Origin: Saprolegnia diclina VS20
Lineage: Eukaryota; Oomycota; Saprolegniomycetes; Saprolegniales; Saprolegniaceae
Length of the DNA: 48,924 nt
Direction of reading: 5' to 3'
NCBI RefSeq assembly: GCF_000281045.1
Contig: NW_008246120.1
Span: 8,955 to 57,878, forward strand
The notes beneath the pieces are model-generated. The model did not search any database. It worked only from the letters and a program-made list of their open reading frames with translations, and was not told the origin of the DNA. Shown here in pieces: positions 18,487 through 28,090 of the stretch. The stretch's first letter is position 1. Each line of letters begins with the position of its first letter. The translations under genes were made by a program, and so were the position numbers.

Positions 18487-20018
18487 ATGGAGAAGGGAGC
18501 GTTGAACCGCCTGCGAAGCTCGAGCGCCCACATGTACAGCATCTCGGGCCAGCGCACGGCCGAGAACCAGGCCATGAAGATGAACACGTTCCCCGCCGAC
18601 ATTGGCGCGCCCGTCGAGCCGATGCAGGACGCGGGCGAGGCCGCTACCGTCGACGAGGTACCCTGCCTCCAAGCCACGGTGCTGCGCACGCACCAGCGGT
18701 CGATCGACGAGACCATGGTGTGGTCGACGGTCACGCCAACCGAGATTGCGCCGACGGCGTCGAGCGACGACAACAGCGTCGTGTCGCGCATTGCGACGCT
18801 CTCGGTGCTGCGCGACCAAGGCTTCATTGACGAAGACGAGTTCCAGCGGCGGAAGAAAGCTATCATCGACGAGCTCACGTACCCGCGCCGGATAGGCGGC
18901 CGGGGCGCGCTGCAGCCCGGCGCGGGCCTCCCGCTCATCGTCGCGCACCCGCCCAACTTTGGCGGCCTCGTCCCCGAAGACGCGATTCGACACACGTTCA
19001 ACTATACAACGCGGCAATGGGAAACCTCCAAGGTAGAGCTTTTAACGTCTCCAACCTCGATGACGAGCTCACGCATCCTCCTCGTCTAGGTGACGATCGT
19101 GCTGGACGAGACGCCGTTCGCAAAGGGCAGTCTCCGGCTCGTGTACCATCTCCAAGACATCACCGAAGCCGCGACCACGTATGTCGCCAAGGTCGCGATC
19201 GACCCAGACGAGGACCCAGAGACGTACTTTCGCGACATTGAGCTCCAAGCCCACTGCGCCCACTACGCGAATATGTACAACGAGTACAAGCCGCCCAAGC
19301 GCGTCGAGTTCATCGAAGCGTGGGTCCTCGAGCTCAAGCAGCGGTACATCGAGCGACTAGGAGTGTGCTCGTGATTGAAATGCCATGTTGTAGGAGCGGC
19401 GCGCTCTGCGCCGTCGAGCGCTACATCCCCGGCGAGTACCGCAAGCACAACAACAATTTTGGTAGCGTCAGCGACGAAGAGCGCAACACGCCGCAGGCCT
19501 TTTCGCACTTTACATACGAAGTGTCCAACCACGAGCTCCTCGCCGTCGACATCCAAGGCGTCGGCGACCGGTACACCGACCCACAGGTAGTCATCCATTG
19601 TATATTATCAACGTATCAAGCTGAAACGTAGATTCACACACTCAACGGCCACGATTTTGGGAAAGGCAACCTCGGCGCACTCGGGTTTCAGAAGTTTTTG
19701 CACTCGCACCGGTGCAACTCGATCTGCACGTACCTCAAGCTGCCGCCCGTGAACCCCAAGGTCCTCAACTCATTTTCCTCGAATTATTTATTGATTTTTT
19801 GTTTCATGCAGGAACGCTACAAGGACTATGGCACGGTGCCCGTGCAGGAGCTCATGAACTCGGACCGCATTAAAGAGGTGCGCTTCGAGAGCAAGCACTA
19901 TTACGAGAACGCGCCCATGCTGCAGAAATACGTCGCACAGTGCAAAGAGGACGAGTCGGCGCACGCGACTGCGTCGACGCGGTCGTGTCATTTCTGCGGC
20001 CTCTGTGCCATCCAATAA
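18487..20018 (+). CDS. Alpha-kinase (eEF2K/MHCK type) with N-terminal SHOCT-like segment (5 exons)
   Basis: 442-residue atypical protein kinase. Exons 18487-19032, 19090-19343, 19394-19586, 19632-19760 and 19812-20018; introns 57, 50, 45 and 51 nt. Residues about 95-130 (SRIATLSVLRDQGFIDEDEFQRRKKAIIDEL) resemble a SHOCT motif. The alpha-kinase domain follows: PFAKGSLRLVYHL, the Lys of YVAKVAI, AVERYIPGEYRKHNNNFG, QAFSHFTYEVSNHELLAVDIQGVGDRYTDPQIHT, the Gly-rich GKGNLG (341-346), then the zinc site around HSHRCNSIC (H357, C359, C363). The family phosphorylates elongation factor 2 or myosin heavy chain; the substrate here is unknown. The short tail repeats CHFCGLC, perhaps another metal site. 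I used the ATG at 18487; longer frames start with TTG. Confidence 0.88.
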
Positions 20019-20138
20019 GATGCTATCAACACCCGACTACCATGAGCGTTGTGTGTCGACCAACACGCTCGGATCGCATGACCGACAGCATGCTCATTCT
20101 CACTTTCACACGACAACGACGACCAGAGGTGACAAATC

Positions 20139-21522
20139 TTAGTTGGTCTTGGACTTGCCGGCGAGCGCTTGCATGTCCCGGTCCAGCGTCTCGGCAAACG
20201 CGTCGAGCGAGAAGAGGTCGGCCGCCCGCTGCTTGCCCGCAGCACCGAGGGTAGCGCATAGACCGTTGGCATTTTCGACCAGCATCGCGAGCACAGCACC
20301 CCACGCTTCGCCCGTCGGCGCGCAGTGAAAGCCCGTGACGCCGTGCACGATCGACTCGAGCGGCCCGCCCGTGTTGGCGGCGACGATCGGGGTGCCGCAG
20401 GCCATGGCCTCCACCGGCACGATGCCAAAGTGTTCAAAGCTCGGCGTATACAGGATCGCGCGCGCTTGCAAGAGCAGGTGGAGCTTGGTCGCATTCGAAA
20501 TCGACGTCAAAAAGGTCACATGCGACGCCAAGTCGTGCGCGGCCACGTGCGCCTGAAGCTCGCGGAGATGCTCGGCGTTCTCGACGTTGAGCGGGTCGTA
20601 CCCGCCGGCGATCACGAGGTGCACTGAGGCAAAGACGTTTGCTTCGATGCGGGTGCGCAGCGCGACGAGCGCGTCCAGTGCGAGCGCAATGTTCTTCTTG
20701 CGCTCAAACCGGTTGAGCGAGACAAAGAGGCACTTGTGGGCGAGCAACGACTGCAGCTGCGCGTCGCTATGTGGCGGCGGCGCGGACGCAAAGTCGGCGA
20801 GGTTGACGGGCGGGTACAGAATGCTCAGCTGCCGCGACGCCAAGGATGGGAACGCACTTTGGAAGACGGACGCCGTGAATTTGCTATTGACGACGATCGT
20901 GTCGGCCGCATCTACCGAGGACGACATGAGACAAAGTGCAAAGCGCGCGCGTTCTACAGGTCGTGACTTCCTCGAGCTTGTCGAGCGGCCACCGGTACAG
21001 CTGCTTGATGGGCGACGAACGATCCGTGCAGAGGAGCTTGTCGGGGTAGTGCCCGTAAAAGTACACGGGGCGCCCCAAGAACGCGCGCAGAAACGGCACG
21101 GGCAGCGCGACTTGGTCGACGATGAAGACGTCGGCGTCCCACTGCTGCAGCGCCAGTCGCAGCGTAATGTACAGCATGCGGACAAACGCGCACGCGGCGT
21201 ACATGCGCCCGAGGATCGTCCGCGGCAGCCAGTCGCCATACACTACGACGAAGCGCGCGAGTGGGCCGTCGCCACGCGTCTCCTCAAAGCAATGACCCTT
21301 GTCGTGGTGCGCTGTGAAGAGGTGCACGACGTAGCCTTTGGACTGCAGCGCGACGGCGGCGTTCACGATGAGGTTTTCGGCGCCGCCAATCCCGAGGTCG
21401 GGATGCAGAAAGGCCACCTTGCGCGGATGGCGAGGCGCCGACGCAGGCAGCGAGCGGATAAAGCCGCCATAGATGAGCCAGAGCGCGGCCAGAGCGAGAG
21501 CGTAGAGCACATAGTCGGCCAT
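20139..21522 (-). CDS. ALG2: ALG2-type alpha-1,3/1,6-mannosyltransferase (2 exons)
   Basis: 445-residue GT4 glycosyltransferase that adds the second and third mannoses to the dolichol-linked N-glycan precursor at the cytosolic face of the ER. Exons 21522-20958 and 20911-20139, intron 46 nt. It begins with a signal-anchor helix (YVLYALALAALWLIYGGF), then VAFLHPDLGIGGAENLIVNAA, FYGHYPDKLL, DKLEE, ADTIVVNSKFTASVF, FVSLNRFERKKNIALAL, VIAGGYDP and the GT4 signature EHFGIVPVEAMACGTPIVAANTGGPLE with both conserved Glu residues. A second in-frame ATG at 21552 would add ten residues (MAPCGCCSTT). The 3' end converges with the alpha-kinase gene, 120 bp apart. Confidence 0.93.
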
Positions 21523-22799
21523 CGTCGTTGAACAGCAGCCGCACGGAGCCATGACGCAGCTTCGTGTCAAAAATCTATGGCACGGTTTACAAGCGGTTGG
21601 TAACCGTTATTCGAAAGTCGAGACTATAGTCGGTTAACGTAATCTAACCGGCTAGAGTTGAGACGACACGGCGACGTCTCGGAGGTTCCCGCCAACTCGA
21701 CCAAAATATGTTGTCATGACACCAGAGTTCCATCGATGTACTTCCTACTACTTGTGAAAGCTCAAGCTAATCTAGACTTGTACAGCAGAGATGGCGTGTT
21801 GAGGTGCGCAAGCACCTTGTCGATTTCCGCCATATTCCAAGCCGAACGCTCCAGAAGAGCGCAAGGTCTCTGCAAGCTTACGCGATCGGCTCCATGTCGT
21901 CGACGCACTGCCAGTCGACGCCATTGGCACAGATTACACTGCCGTATCGGCGCAGACAACGCATCTTTGGTCGCAAAACGCGTGTGTGGCGAGCGTCCCA
22001 CCTCAAAGTATCAAGTGACAGCCAATCACAAGAACGCAATGCATCCGAGCAACCAATCAAATCATAGAGTTAAGATTCAACCGTCAATCCAACAGCTCTG
22101 AATCTTTCGACACAATACGGACTTCGATGGCTGTCTCACAGCGCCTCTTGAACGACGACACGACCGCCCAAATCGAACGTCGGTCCAGCACACGCCTCGG
22201 CCGATGGCGACGCAAAAGATGTCGCTCGACTTCATTCCGCGCCAGCTCTTGTAAGCTTACTACGATCGGGTGAGAACGCTTTGCTGCGTGTCGCGATTGC
22301 ACTGCGCATCTCATCGACTCGCTGTATGTTTGCGTATGGCGAGATGCCTCGTCGGTTCCTCCAGCCAATAAAGCCAGGACGAGCTCGGAATCGCCGCATT
22401 AACAACACGCAGGCTTACGTGCATGGCCGCCTGCCTCGAATATGACGCCAGTCGAGACTGCACAAACGGAGATTTCAGGTCCTTCGTTTCTCGCGCTCGT
22501 GCCACGCCACTTGCATCCGCCGCCTTTCTTCAAGAGCACCAAGTTACTCACGGGCAGAACTCGCCGTCGATGGGACCCCCCATTACGCAAAAAGGCCACC
22601 CCCCGTACAATATTAATATGTTTTTCTACTGTGCATACAATACACAAGTGGAAGATGCTGAAATACAAAGAACAATTTGATCGCGACGCAACGTTCGATT
22701 GTATTTGGTAGGACCCGCACTCGTTTGTCAGCGCCGTCGCCCACGTTCTATTTTCAAAAACACGGTTGCCCGATCGCTACGACCTCGTACGACTAGAGC
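21523..22799. other. Intergenic region upstream of ALG2 and the PDZ-like gene
   Basis: 1.28 kb between divergent genes. It holds one GCCAATCACA at 22021-22030 and a second CCAAT (ACCAATCAAA) at about 22052. A short minus-strand frame ending MAEIDKVLAHLNTPSLLYKSRLA (about 21762-21830) looks protein-like but I could not connect it to a credible start or domain. From about 22560 to 22700 the sequence is AT-rich. Confidence 0.5.
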
Positions 22800-23564
22800 A
22801 TGGCGACGTCTCCAATCACTTCCCCGCGTATGCCACTCTCGCGCTCCAACTCGCCAGAGCTCGAGGGCGCGCCGGTTGCGCCAGCACCCGCGCCGGCACC
22901 CGCGCCGGCACCTCGGCGTGAGGCAAACTGCTCGACGTTCTTCCTTGGCGACGGCGACGATCCGACGCACGTCGAGTACAACTGGTGCGGCGAGCCGCTT
23001 GGCCTCGAGCTGCAGCGCCCGCGCCTCAAGGAGCTCAAGCCCATTATGATCCTGTGGCGCGAAGGCTCCGTGGGCATTACCTTTGGCATTGAGCAAGCGA
23101 CGCGCAAGGTCGTAGTCAAGCGCACGTCGCGCAAGGAACACGACGTGGCGCCGGGCTACATTCTTCTGAGCGTGAACGGTCAATCGGTATGGGAGCGCAA
23201 CTTTGACTTTGCGATGCGCGAGCTCAAGATTGGCCACGAAGCCGGCCGCACGCAGTCGCTCGAGTTCATTGCGCCGCCGCCGCCGCCGCTCGTCAAGGCC
23301 GTGCCCGCCAACGGCGTCCTCGAGCGCGCTGGCGTCAACTCGTTTTTTGAACTCAAGTCGATCAACGGCATCCAGACGCGGTACCTCTCGCTCGAGCAGA
23401 TCTCGACGCTCATGCGCCAGACCATCAAGCCGTGCGTCATCTGCTTTGCGCTCAGCGCCGAAGCCCAAGAGCTCGCCAACACCAAGGCTGCGATCACGAC
23501 GGGGCGCGTTCAAACCGGCGCGTCCCTCGCGGTCGCGGCGGTCTTTGCCGCGGTCTGTATTTAA
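22800..23564 (+). CDS. PDZ-like domain protein
   Basis: 254-residue protein starting MATSPITSPRMPLSRSNSPELEG, a Ser/Pro-rich leader with SP sites, then a (AP)n run at 22883-22912. Two consecutive PDZ-like modules follow. The first has VGITFGIEQATRKVVVKRTSRKEHDVAPGYILLSVNGQSV; the second has VKAVPANGVLERAGVNSFFELKSINGIQTRYLSLEQISTLMRQT. Both show the G-x-x-L-x-x-(V/I)-N-G turn of PDZ folds. The printed stop gives an odd Ala/Val end (SLAVAAVFAAVCI). A strong acceptor (TTTTTGCAG ending at 23588) suggests an alternative: an intron of 36 or 48 nt ending there, leading into a frame that stops at 23690, inside the antisense of NTH1. The C-terminus is therefore open. Confidence 0.72.
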   Translation: MATSPITSPRMPLSRSNSPELEGAPVAPAPAPAPAPAPRREANCSTFFLGDGDDPTHVEYNWCGEPLGLELQRPRLKELKPIMILWREGSVGITFGIEQATRKVVVKRTSRKEHDVAPGYILLSVNGQSVWERNFDFAMRELKIGHEAGRTQSLEFIAPPPPPLVKAVPANGVLERAGVNSFFELKSINGIQTRYLSLEQISTLMRQTIKPCVICFALSAEAQELANTKAAITTGRVQTGASLAVAAVFAAVCI

Positions 23565-23611
23565 ATCCCTTGTTTTCGCTTTTTGCAGTATCAATGTATC
23601 AACAGGGGCTC

Positions 23612-24864
23612 TCACGGGGACACCTTTTTGAACGCCGACGGGCACAAGTGCGAGACGGTGCAGACGTCGCAGCGCGGGTTCAGTGGATGACAGACCTCTT
23701 GGCCAAACCCGACGAGCATCGCATTCACAGGGTTCCATTTGTCGTACGGAAGCCAGTCTTCGAGCTCCTACAGCTCTTTTGAGCGTGCGCTATGAGATCG
23801 TCCGAGTACCTTGCGCGTCTTTTCGGGGTCTTGGCTCTTGGGGTTTTGCTTGTTCCACGTTTTGACCCACCCGAGGCGGTTCGAGATGCGATGCACGTGC
23901 ACGTCCACGCAGATACCGACGGTCCTATCGCCATGGGTCATCCCGAGTTGACTACCGACTTGCGTACTTTTCCCAGGCAGCCGACATGGTCAAATGGGCC
24001 ATTTTGGGCCCGACGCCGGGTAGCGCCATGAGTTCGTCAAACGTTGGCGGAATGTCCGAGTCGTATTTGTCCTGCAGAATGGCGCCTACTCGTGCTTGAG
24101 CATATGGCATCACGATGCGCTTACAAGTCTTGTGGAGGTACGTGGCCTTGTTGTTGAAGAAGCCCACGGGGCGTAAGAGCTGTGCGAGCTCGTTGCCGTC
24201 GGTGGCGAGGATGTTGGCCACCGTGAGCCCTGTGCATGCGTGAGTCGCCATCGATCAAAGGAGCAGAATTGGTAGTACCGTGCTTCTTGAGACGCTCCAT
24301 GGCGGCAGCCGTGACCGGATCTTTGGTTTGGCTGCTTAGCATGGATGCCACGAGCACATGAAAGCGGCGAAGAGGAGGGGCCAGCGACGGGTCGTTGAAC
24401 GACTAGGCGAGACAAAGGACATCAGCGGAGAATGGTATCAAAGCAAGTACCTCGCAACCTTGGTTGTCGACAGCAGCCGTGCGCTCGGCGCGCATGAACG
24501 CAATGCCGTCCCACACTTGCTCCCAGTTTGCGCGCTCGGCCTTCTGCTTCTTGACCTTGACATCGCCATCGGGCGGCTTGGCCACATCGTCATGAATCCC
24601 AAGCTTCTCGAGAGGGATTGCTTCGTCTGCTAGTAATGGCTCGACCTTGGCCTTGCGCTTGGACCGCGTCGTTGGCGTCTTGGGCGTCGTTGGAGGTTCG
24701 GGCTCCGCTTTGATCAGCGGCTCGCGCTTGACGTGTACCTTGGTCGCGCTAGGCTCTAGCTTTGGCGCAGCCTCGCTTCCGCGCTTGGAGCTCGCGAACC
24801 GCGGCGAGCGCACGGTGCGCACAATGTGCTTGGACTCGGCAACGGCTCGGCTGCGTAGTTGCAT
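23612..24864 (-). CDS. NTH1: Endonuclease III homolog NTH1, bifunctional DNA glycosylase (6 exons)
   Basis: 343-residue base-excision repair enzyme removing oxidised pyrimidines and nicking the strand. Exons 24864-24451, 24402-24279, 24229-24125, 24085-23968, 23924-23810 and 23767-23612; introns 48, 49, 39, 43 and 42 nt. A basic N-terminal arm (residues 1-110, with KxxK clusters suggesting nuclear import) precedes [22 protein letters not shown]. The helix-hairpin-helix is [10 protein letters not shown] with catalytic Lys242; the catalytic Asp is D261 in VDVHVHR. The C-terminal [4Fe-4S] motif is C318-x6-C325-x2-C328-x5-C334. All expected residues are present. In-frame ATGs further upstream (for example at 24894) could lengthen the N-terminus. 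Confidence 0.94.
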
Positions 24865-25703
24865 CTTGGGGGAACAGTGAACTTCCAGGTGCATCGTCAC
24901 AGTATATCTCAGCATTCTAAAATAGAGTGTATAAAATTCATAAATACTGTAATAGTGTGTGCCTATCATGGCATCTTGCTGAGAAAGCCGATGATGTTCT
25001 GCAGCAGCCTTTTGAACACCTTCCGCGCTGTGATTCAGCTGCAGTGGCATCAGTTCGAGGCTACCCTTGTCATGCACTGCAGCATTGGACGTTCAGCCCT
25101 CGATCCCGCTCTCATTTCTGCAGTAATTGTCAACCAAACCACCAGGTGGGCGCTCTTCAACGGGTATTCACCAAGCACAGCCAAATGCGTGACGATCTCC
25201 GGAAGTCCGTAGCAACCCGTGGTGAGATGTGAGCCCCAGAAGCTCCAGAGCTCTCCGCTGCAGCTACTGCCAGGCTCAGCTGCGGCGAGGACTGCGAGCC
25301 TGCCAATAGAACTGGAGTAGTACTACGAATGCCACGAGCCAAAAGCAAAGCGTCCAGGCTGTCTCCATCGTCGCGGTCTGTCTCGTGGGCCGAATTCGCT
25401 TAGATAGTACTCCACCCGTTCGACGCACCGCGCCCGTCCATGCCCGTGCCGACGCCAAAGACATGCATCACCGCGGCGTTGAGAACATGCTTCAACAGTG
25501 CGTCGCGAGGCCCACGCCGTCGACCTGGTACTTGGACGATCTGTGCGAATGGCCGCGGAGAGGCAGACGGAACGTGTGGATCGGGCGCGATGCGTTCTCC
25601 ATGCCGCGCGGCGATCTTCCACCATATGGTTTTAATTGGTGTTCGACCTTTACCCTCGAAATCGCCGCCGAACGCCAGTTGTCAACTTTATTGAAGAGTC
25701 GAG
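24865..25703. other. Intergenic region, NTH1 / small unknown gene
   Basis: 839 bp between divergent genes. The NTH1 side is AT-rich, with an AATAGTGT at 24951-24958. A 30-codon minus-strand frame at 25276-25368 (METAWTLCFWLVAFVVLLQF, then QARSPRRS) would encode one membrane helix with a basic tail. It is too short to call as a gene without expression data. Confidence 0.45.
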
Positions 25704-26066
25704 ATGGCGCCGGACCTCCACCGCGAGACGCTCGCGCTGCGCTACTGCTCGCCGACGCCGGATGCGCCCAAGCCCAAGACCTCGCGCGTCATGCGCAAGC
25801 TCGAGAACGTCCAGGCGACGCTCGGGTGCCCGCTCCTCATCGTAAACCGCCCGACGCGGTCGCAGACGGTCGGGACGCTGCCAAAGCTCAACAAACACAA
25901 CTTTGCCGAAGTCATACTGCCCGCGCCGCCGCTCACGCGATCGACAACCGTGCCTGCTTCGGCACCGGCGTTCCTGCCGCAGCCGACGCTGCCACCGCGC
26001 GCGCACCACAGCGTCACGACGACGACCCCGCCGCGCCTCTTCCGCGCACGCACCGCCGAGCTCTAA
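25704..26066 (+). CDS. Small Pro/Thr-rich protein of unknown function
   Basis: 120-residue single-exon frame starting at the ATG at 25704. I do not recognise it. Residues 1-75 look folded or amphipathic (RVMRKLENVQATLGCPLLIVNRPTRSQ, then LPKLNKHNFAEVILP), and the rest is Pro/Thr/Ala-rich and probably disordered, ending RLFRARTAEL. There is no signal peptide or membrane segment. Codon use is G/C-ending like the neighbouring genes, which supports real coding. The ATG sits in GAGATGGCG, a favourable context with purine at -3 and G at +4. Confidence 0.55.
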   Translation: MAPDLHRETLALRYCSPTPDAPKPKTSRVMRKLENVQATLGCPLLIVNRPTRSQTVGTLPKLNKHNFAEVILPAPPLTRSTTVPASAPAFLPQPTLPPRAHHSVTTTTPPRLFRARTAEL

Positions 26067-26581
26067 GGCGCGTCGCCTAATCATCCTATGTATACGTGGC
26101 GGCGACGCGCGCCAATCGAAGGTGCGCGTCGACCACGACAGATTTATCCTCACAATACCAACACAATACCAACTCTACATGTACACTGTTCCTCCATATA
26201 CCTCGGGCTCCATCGAGGTCGCAGCGACCGCCTTCAGCAACAAGGGCACACCGCCTCCATTCTGGTGTTGCACTCACGATGGACAGTGCTGTAGCTCTGT
26301 GAGACACGGTCCTATTGCGCGTGTAGCAGGCGACTGTAAGGATCACCAGCAGCGCTATCGGCACACAGACAACGCATATCTAGAGCATCTCCACTTGTCC
26401 ATGCCAGGCCTTACAGAGCCAGCATCGTATGCAATTGCAGGTAGCAGCCTCCAGTCTCGACGAGCAGCCCTTCGTCGCCCACACCGGTATATTGCGTAGC
26501 GCAGGAGACTCGAAATTGCGTCGTCTTAAGAACACAACGCACACAATATTTGTAGGAATAGAAGAAAGCGTCTAGGATCTA
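26067..26581. other. Intergenic region between convergent genes
   Basis: 515 bp between the ends of the small unknown gene and the SLC43-like gene. Frames at 25903-26499 lack any domain and run across the small gene in another frame. Nothing else noted. Confidence 0.5.
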
Positions 26582-28090
26582 TTACACGTCGACGTCGCGA
26601 TGCGACTGGCGGCGGCCACTGCGCGCGGCCGGCGACGGCAAGCACGGCGAGCGGCGGTACTGCATGCCCTTCATGTCCATAAACGGCGACTCGGACGCGA
26701 CGAGGTGGCGGCGGGCCCGCGCGGCCGCGCGGCGGCGGTACACCTCAGTGAGCGGCACGAGCACAAGCGCGAGGAGGGCCGACACAATGTACATGGGCGC
26801 CAAGTCGTTGATGTCGAGCGAGTAGGCAACGGCGGGGATTTGCAGCAGCCCAACGAGCGAGCCGGACGTAAAGATGAGGCCGACGATCGTGCCGAGGTTG
26901 GCGAGGCCAAAGATCTTGGCTGCAAAGGCCGCGATGACCGCATACAAGAAGGCACGGAAGCCCGTAAAGATGAAAAACACGAGCGACTGGAGCGGCAAGA
27001 TTGGGAGGAGCGCGAGGAGGTTGGACGCGAGGCCCAAGCACGTTGTGAAATGGAGCGAGATCGGGAGGCCCTTCTTGTCGACAAAGTAGTCGATGCCCGG
27101 TACAAAGAGAAAGCCCATGGGCAGCACAAAGCCAAAGATTTTCGTGTACATGTAGCCGTGGCCCGCGTCGCCATAGTTTTCAAGCAAGTTGTTGGTCGTG
27201 CCAATGTAAAAGTTGGCGCGCAATATGTGGAGACTCGTAAAGACCAAGATGAAGGCAAACTCGAACGTCCGGACTTGCTTGGAGAGCGGGTAGTCGCAGA
27301 GCGCTTCCTGCTCGAATGCAGGTCGCACCTCGATGCGCGGCAAAAGCTCCTTGGTCTCGACACTGCCGTACGCGTGGCTAGCGTTTTCGAGCAGCGGCGA
27401 GGCGACCGTCGAGCGCTCGGCCGCGATTTCATCCAACACGGGCTCGCTCGTCGGAAGGTACGCTTCGTTGACGTGCCAAAGGCCAATGAGCGCAATGTAG
27501 ACTAGGACGCTGAGCACGCCGTAGCCAATGAAGAGGCTGTCGCGCGACCAGCCGACGGTCTCGTGGATCGTGTAGAGCACGAGGAAAATCGCGCTCGAGC
27601 TGTCAAAGAGGCAGCTAATGCTCGCCAGGATCGTCGTTTGGTGCGACAAAATGAGAAAGCTCGCAGGGTACGACGCCATCATCGTGATGCAGCCGCCCAT
27701 CGCGAGCAGCAAGTACGCGGGCACAAACACGTCAAACGACTTGGAGTCGGCGAGGCCAAGGAGCACAAGGCCCGGAATCTCGAGGCAAGCGGCGACCATG
27801 ATGGCGCGCTTCGGGCCCACAAAGTCGAGCATGGTGCCGACGGGCAGCGAGATGACGTTGACGGCAAAGGTTGCGATCGCGTACATCATGTTGAGTCGCG
27901 CGTCCTGGTCGGCGCACCGGCCGTTGGCGTCGCGCGTCGTGCACACCTCGCCGTACTGGTCCTCTTCTTGCAGCAGGAGGAGCAGCGGTGCCCAGCCAAA
28001 GATGAGGCCGGCAAAGAGAATGTCGGAGAGCAAGACGCAGAGCACGAGTGCGACCGCAAGCGGCCGAACAGGCTCGGGCGCGCAGGTCAT
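26582..28090 (-). CDS. SLC43/FMP42-like MFS transporter
   Basis: 502-residue single-exon membrane protein. Start at ATG 28090 (MTCAPEPVRPLAVALVLCVLLSDIL); the longer frame begins with TTG. The first extracytoplasmic loop has FGWAPLLLLLQEEDQYGEVC.....C..QDARLNMMYAIATFAVNVISLPVGTMLDFVGPKRA, the arrangement of SLC43-type large neutral amino-acid carriers and fungal FMP42-like proteins. About twelve hydrophobic segments are present with a cytoplasmic central loop containing a dileucine-like STVASPLLEN. The tail is basic and Arg-rich. The 10-mer TGTGATTGGC occurs 146 bp upstream of the ATG at 28236-28245. It differs clearly from the Spinster-like set at 1-6884. Confidence 0.85.
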   Translation of the reverse strand: MTCAPEPVRPLAVALVLCVLLSDILFAGLIFGWAPLLLLLQEEDQYGEVCTTRDANGRCADQDARLNMMYAIATFAVNVISLPVGTMLDFVGPKRAIMVAACLEIPGLVLLGLADSKSFDVFVPAYLLLAMGGCITMMASYPASFLILSHQTTILASISCLFDSSSAIFLVLYTIHETVGWSRDSLFIGYGVLSVLVYIALIGLWHVNEAYLPTSEPVLDEIAAERSTVASPLLENASHAYGSVETKELLPRIEVRPAFEQEALCDYPLSKQVRTFEFAFILVFTSLHILRANFYIGTTNNLLENYGDAGHGYMYTKIFGFVLPMGFLFVPGIDYFVDKKGLPISLHFTTCLGLASNLLALLPILPLQSLVFFIFTGFRAFLYAVIAAFAAKIFGLANLGTIVGLIFTSGSLVGLLQIPAVAYSLDINDLAPMYIVSALLALVLVPLTEVYRRRAAARARRHLVASESPFMDMKGMQYRRSPCLPSPAARSGRRQSHRDVDV

